From JANWHZ01 sp964527385 (GTDB taxonomy: Bacteria > Patescibacteriota > Saccharimonadia > Saccharimonadales > UBA4665): a stretch of DNA of 23,490 nucleotides. Numbering within the stretch: position 1 is the stretch's first letter; every line of letters begins with the position of its first letter. The notes beneath the pieces were generated by a model. It saw nothing but the letters and a program-made list of their open reading frames with translations, was not told the origin of the DNA and did not search any database. The stretch lies in the NCBI GenBank assembly GCA_964527385.1, contig CAZGPZ010000010.1, positions 1-23,490 on the forward strand, read 5' to 3'. Shown here piece after piece: positions 21,995 to 23,490 of the stretch. The position numbers and the translations under genes are program-made.

Positions 21995-22122
21995 AGTATT
22001 TAGAATACGCCTCTTGCAGTGGGCTGGATAGTGCGCCGCCCAATCATGCTCAGCCAACCCACAGCCGGGTTTGCAAAGCTTAGGCAAGCTCTCGGAAGGC
22101 ACGGTACAATAGAAGGGAATAC

Positions 22123-22617
22123 ATGAAGAAGTTGCTTATCGGCCTTAGCGTGTTTGGTGTCTTCTTGCTGTATAGCTTATGGGTTCGGCATGAGCTGCCG
22201 ACGCTGGCGAAGCCGGCAGCGCTTATATCAAATAATACAACGAATAGTTCGCTATCCGGCGATGGGTCATCGTCGAGTACTACCAGAAATACATCCGGCA
22301 CGCCGTCATCACAGCCAAGCAGTACCAAAAGCCAATACAAGAATGGCACGTATACTGGTTCGGTCGAAGACGCTTTTTATGGCAATGTTCAAGTCGCGGC
22401 AATGATCAGCGGTGGGAAAATAACCGATGTGACGTTCTTGCAGTACCCTGACACCCATGACACGAGCGTGATGATCAACCAACAGGCTATGCCATATTTG
22501 AAGCAAGAAGCGGTACACTCCCAAAGCGCCAATGTACAAATCATTTCCGGGGCGACCTTCACCTCACAAGCATTTATCCAGTCCTTGACGAACGCACTAA
22601 GCCAAGCTCGGGCATGA
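22123..22617 (+). CDS. Membrane-anchored FMN-binding-domain protein
   Basis: The product is 164 aa with an N-terminal membrane anchor (about 3-20, KLLIGLSVFGVFLLYSLW) and a Ser/Thr-rich linker (36-70). An FMN-binding domain (PF04205 type, about 72-160) follows, starting YKNGTYTGSVEDAFYGNVQVAAMISGGKITDVTF in separate motifs. The flavinylation motif is SGATFTS (142-148), with Thr145 the expected site of covalent FMN attachment. The Asp that usually sits three residues before this motif is Gln139 here. The stop overlaps the apbE start (ATGA, 22614-22617), so substrate and modifying enzyme are translated together. TACAAT (22105-22110) and AGAAGGGA (22111-22118) precede the ATG. Role: an extracytoplasmic electron carrier, inferred. 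Confidence 0.9.
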   Translation: MKKLLIGLSVFGVFLLYSLWVRHELPTLAKPAALISNNTTNSSLSGDGSSSSTTRNTSGTPSSQPSSTKSQYKNGTYTGSVEDAFYGNVQVAAMISGGKITDVTFLQYPDTHDTSVMINQQAMPYLKQEAVHSQSANVQIISGATFTSQAFIQSLTNALSQARA

Positions 22618-23363
22618 CACGAACGACCATGAAGGATACGCGCATTACTATGGGCATGCCTATCACCGTCCATTTGGTGATGGGTACGCCGGCTGACGCT
22701 GACGCAGTATTCACATACTTTTCGGGTGTTGACGATCGGTTCAGCACGTACAAGCCGAATAGCGAAATATCGCAGCTAAACCGTGGGTTGCCCGAAGAAC
22801 AATGGAGCGCCGAGATGAAGCGCGTTATGGCCTTATGCGAGCAGACAAAGGTGCAAACAGGCGGTTTTTTTGATATCCGCCACCATGGCGAGCTCGATCC
22901 ATCCGGCCTGGTGAAGGGATGGGCAATCCATAATGCCGCGCATTTGCTGCTGCGACGGGGCGTGAAAGATTTTTGCATCGAGGCTGGCGGGGATATCCAG
23001 GTGCATGGCCGCAGCCCGGAAGGCGAAGCGTGGAACATCGGTATCCGGAGCCCATTCAATACAGCTGAAGTTATCAAGACCGTGCAACTGCATGACGCCG
23101 GCATTGCAACGTCAGGCACATATCTCCGTGGCCAACACATTTACAGCCCGTTTACCGATGAGGAAATACACGACGTTGCGAGTATTACAGTGATCGGCCC
23201 GAATGTGTATGAGGCCGACCGGTTCGCGACGGCGGCCTTTGCTATGGGCACGCCGGGTATCAAACTGATCGAAGCAGCTCCGGCGCTTGAGGGTTACATG
23301 GTCGGTCCTGACAAGATGGCCACGCTGACAACGGGATTCGAAAGGTATGTCGTCAATGTTTAG
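22614..23363 (+). CDS. apbE: FAD:protein FMN transferase ApbE
   Basis: ApbE splits FAD and links FMN by a phosphoester bond to a Thr or Ser in FMN-binding domains, with Mg2+. The product (249 aa) is short but complete: the opening TMGMPITVHLV, the substrate loop DDRFSTYKPNSEISQLNRG, DPSGLVKGWAIHNAA, the EAGGDIQVHG motif, GIATSGTYLRG, and YEADRFATAAFAMG, which contains the metal-site Asp and Thr. No signal peptide or lipobox is seen, so it may act in the cytoplasm or be held by its partner. It overlaps the FMN-binding gene by four bases and the next membrane gene by 17 bases (23347-23363). The likely target is the adjacent FMN-binding protein. Confidence 0.94.
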   Translation: MTRTTMKDTRITMGMPITVHLVMGTPADADAVFTYFSGVDDRFSTYKPNSEISQLNRGLPEEQWSAEMKRVMALCEQTKVQTGGFFDIRHHGELDPSGLVKGWAIHNAAHLLLRRGVKDFCIEAGGDIQVHGRSPEGEAWNIGIRSPFNTAEVIKTVQLHDAGIATSGTYLRGQHIYSPFTDEEIHDVASITVIGPNVYEADRFATAAFAMGTPGIKLIEAAPALEGYMVGPDKMATLTTGFERYVVNV

Positions 23364-23490
23364 CCTGGTAGATTCACTGCTCGATCGCATCACGATGTAC
23401 AAGTTGTTGCGCTATTACCTTGCTGGCTTGTTGCTGGTTGCCCTTGCCCTTAGCGTAACGGGCGTGCTGCCTTTTAACCCATTGGCACTC
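23347..23490 (+). CDS. N-terminus of an integral membrane protein, possibly RnfD/NqrB-like (cut by the window end)
   Basis: Forty-eight codons are visible from ATG 23347 (MSSMFSLVDSLLDRITMYK); a second ATG at 23356 is better placed after GAAAGG (23340-23345). One membrane helix (about 23-41, YYLAGLLLVALALSVTGVLP) is followed by the edge. From memory, the opening resembles membrane subunits annotated RnfD/NqrB-like that follow FMN-binding and ApbE genes in CPR bacteria, but the fragment is too short for a firm call. The overlap with apbE places it in the same operon. If confirmed, it would be the quinone- or ferredoxin-side membrane partner of the flavoprotein. Confidence 0.6.
   Translation, partial: MSSMFSLVDSLLDRITMYKLLRYYLAGLLLVALALSVTGVLPFNPLAL

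Overview
The window looks like a chromosome segment of a Patescibacteria (CPR) bacterium, most likely Saccharibacteria (TM7). Support: two secreted proteins built on the T-G-N-A / N-T-S-A-G repeat pattern that I associate with CPR genomes, a PKD-domain surface protein ending in an NTGPG-type sorting tail, many short orphan genes, and compact 4-base ATGA gene overlaps. Those overlaps also show that TGA is read as stop, so this is not a code-4 or code-25 lineage. The taxonomic call is inference; no rRNA gene is present.

Layout. 1-57 is the tail of an unidentified gene. 58-899 has no protein gene. It holds a 473-bp non-coding element (107-579) with hairpin termini that are inverted repeats of each other, then a promoter-hairpins-terminator unit (676-830) that looks like a small RNA gene. 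900-2756 carries a small orphan protein, trmD, the nickel superoxide dismutase gene sodN and its maturation protease. 2758-5848 (minus) is a three-gene export operon joined by ATGA overlaps: a DHA2-type MFS pump, an ABC ATPase and an ABC-2 permease.

6101-12162 is a cell-surface island: a membrane-anchored secreted protein, two TGNA-repeat proteins (197 and 665 aa), a secreted protein resembling an uncharacterised actinobacterial family, and, facing them, a 592-aa Ig/PKD protein with a C-terminal sorting signal. 12390-12912 is a pair of small orphan genes. 12921-15037 (minus) is a MacB/LolD-type ABC ATPase with its FtsX-like permease. 15115-15885 is an orphan and 15961-18393 an MgtA-type P-type ATPase. 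18436-18756 (minus) is a small orphan with a strong promoter inside an inverted repeat. 18921-21994 (minus) holds a four-helix membrane protein and an MMPL/RND exporter.

The right end (22123-23490) starts a flavin electron-transfer operon: a membrane-anchored FMN-binding protein, ApbE (which attaches FMN covalently), and the first 48 codons of an integral membrane protein that could be an RnfD/NqrB-like subunit.

Two kinds of translation start appear side by side. Several genes have a clear Shine-Dalgarno sequence (sodN, both TGNA genes, the PKD gene, the 18.7-kb orphan). Others have a -10 box only 5-8 bases before the ATG and no Shine-Dalgarno (trmD, 9398, 15115, 19754 minus, 21994 minus), which suggests leaderless mRNAs. 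The most unusual parts are the 107-579 element, the 709-830 small-RNA candidate, the TGNA surface cluster and the flavinylation module.
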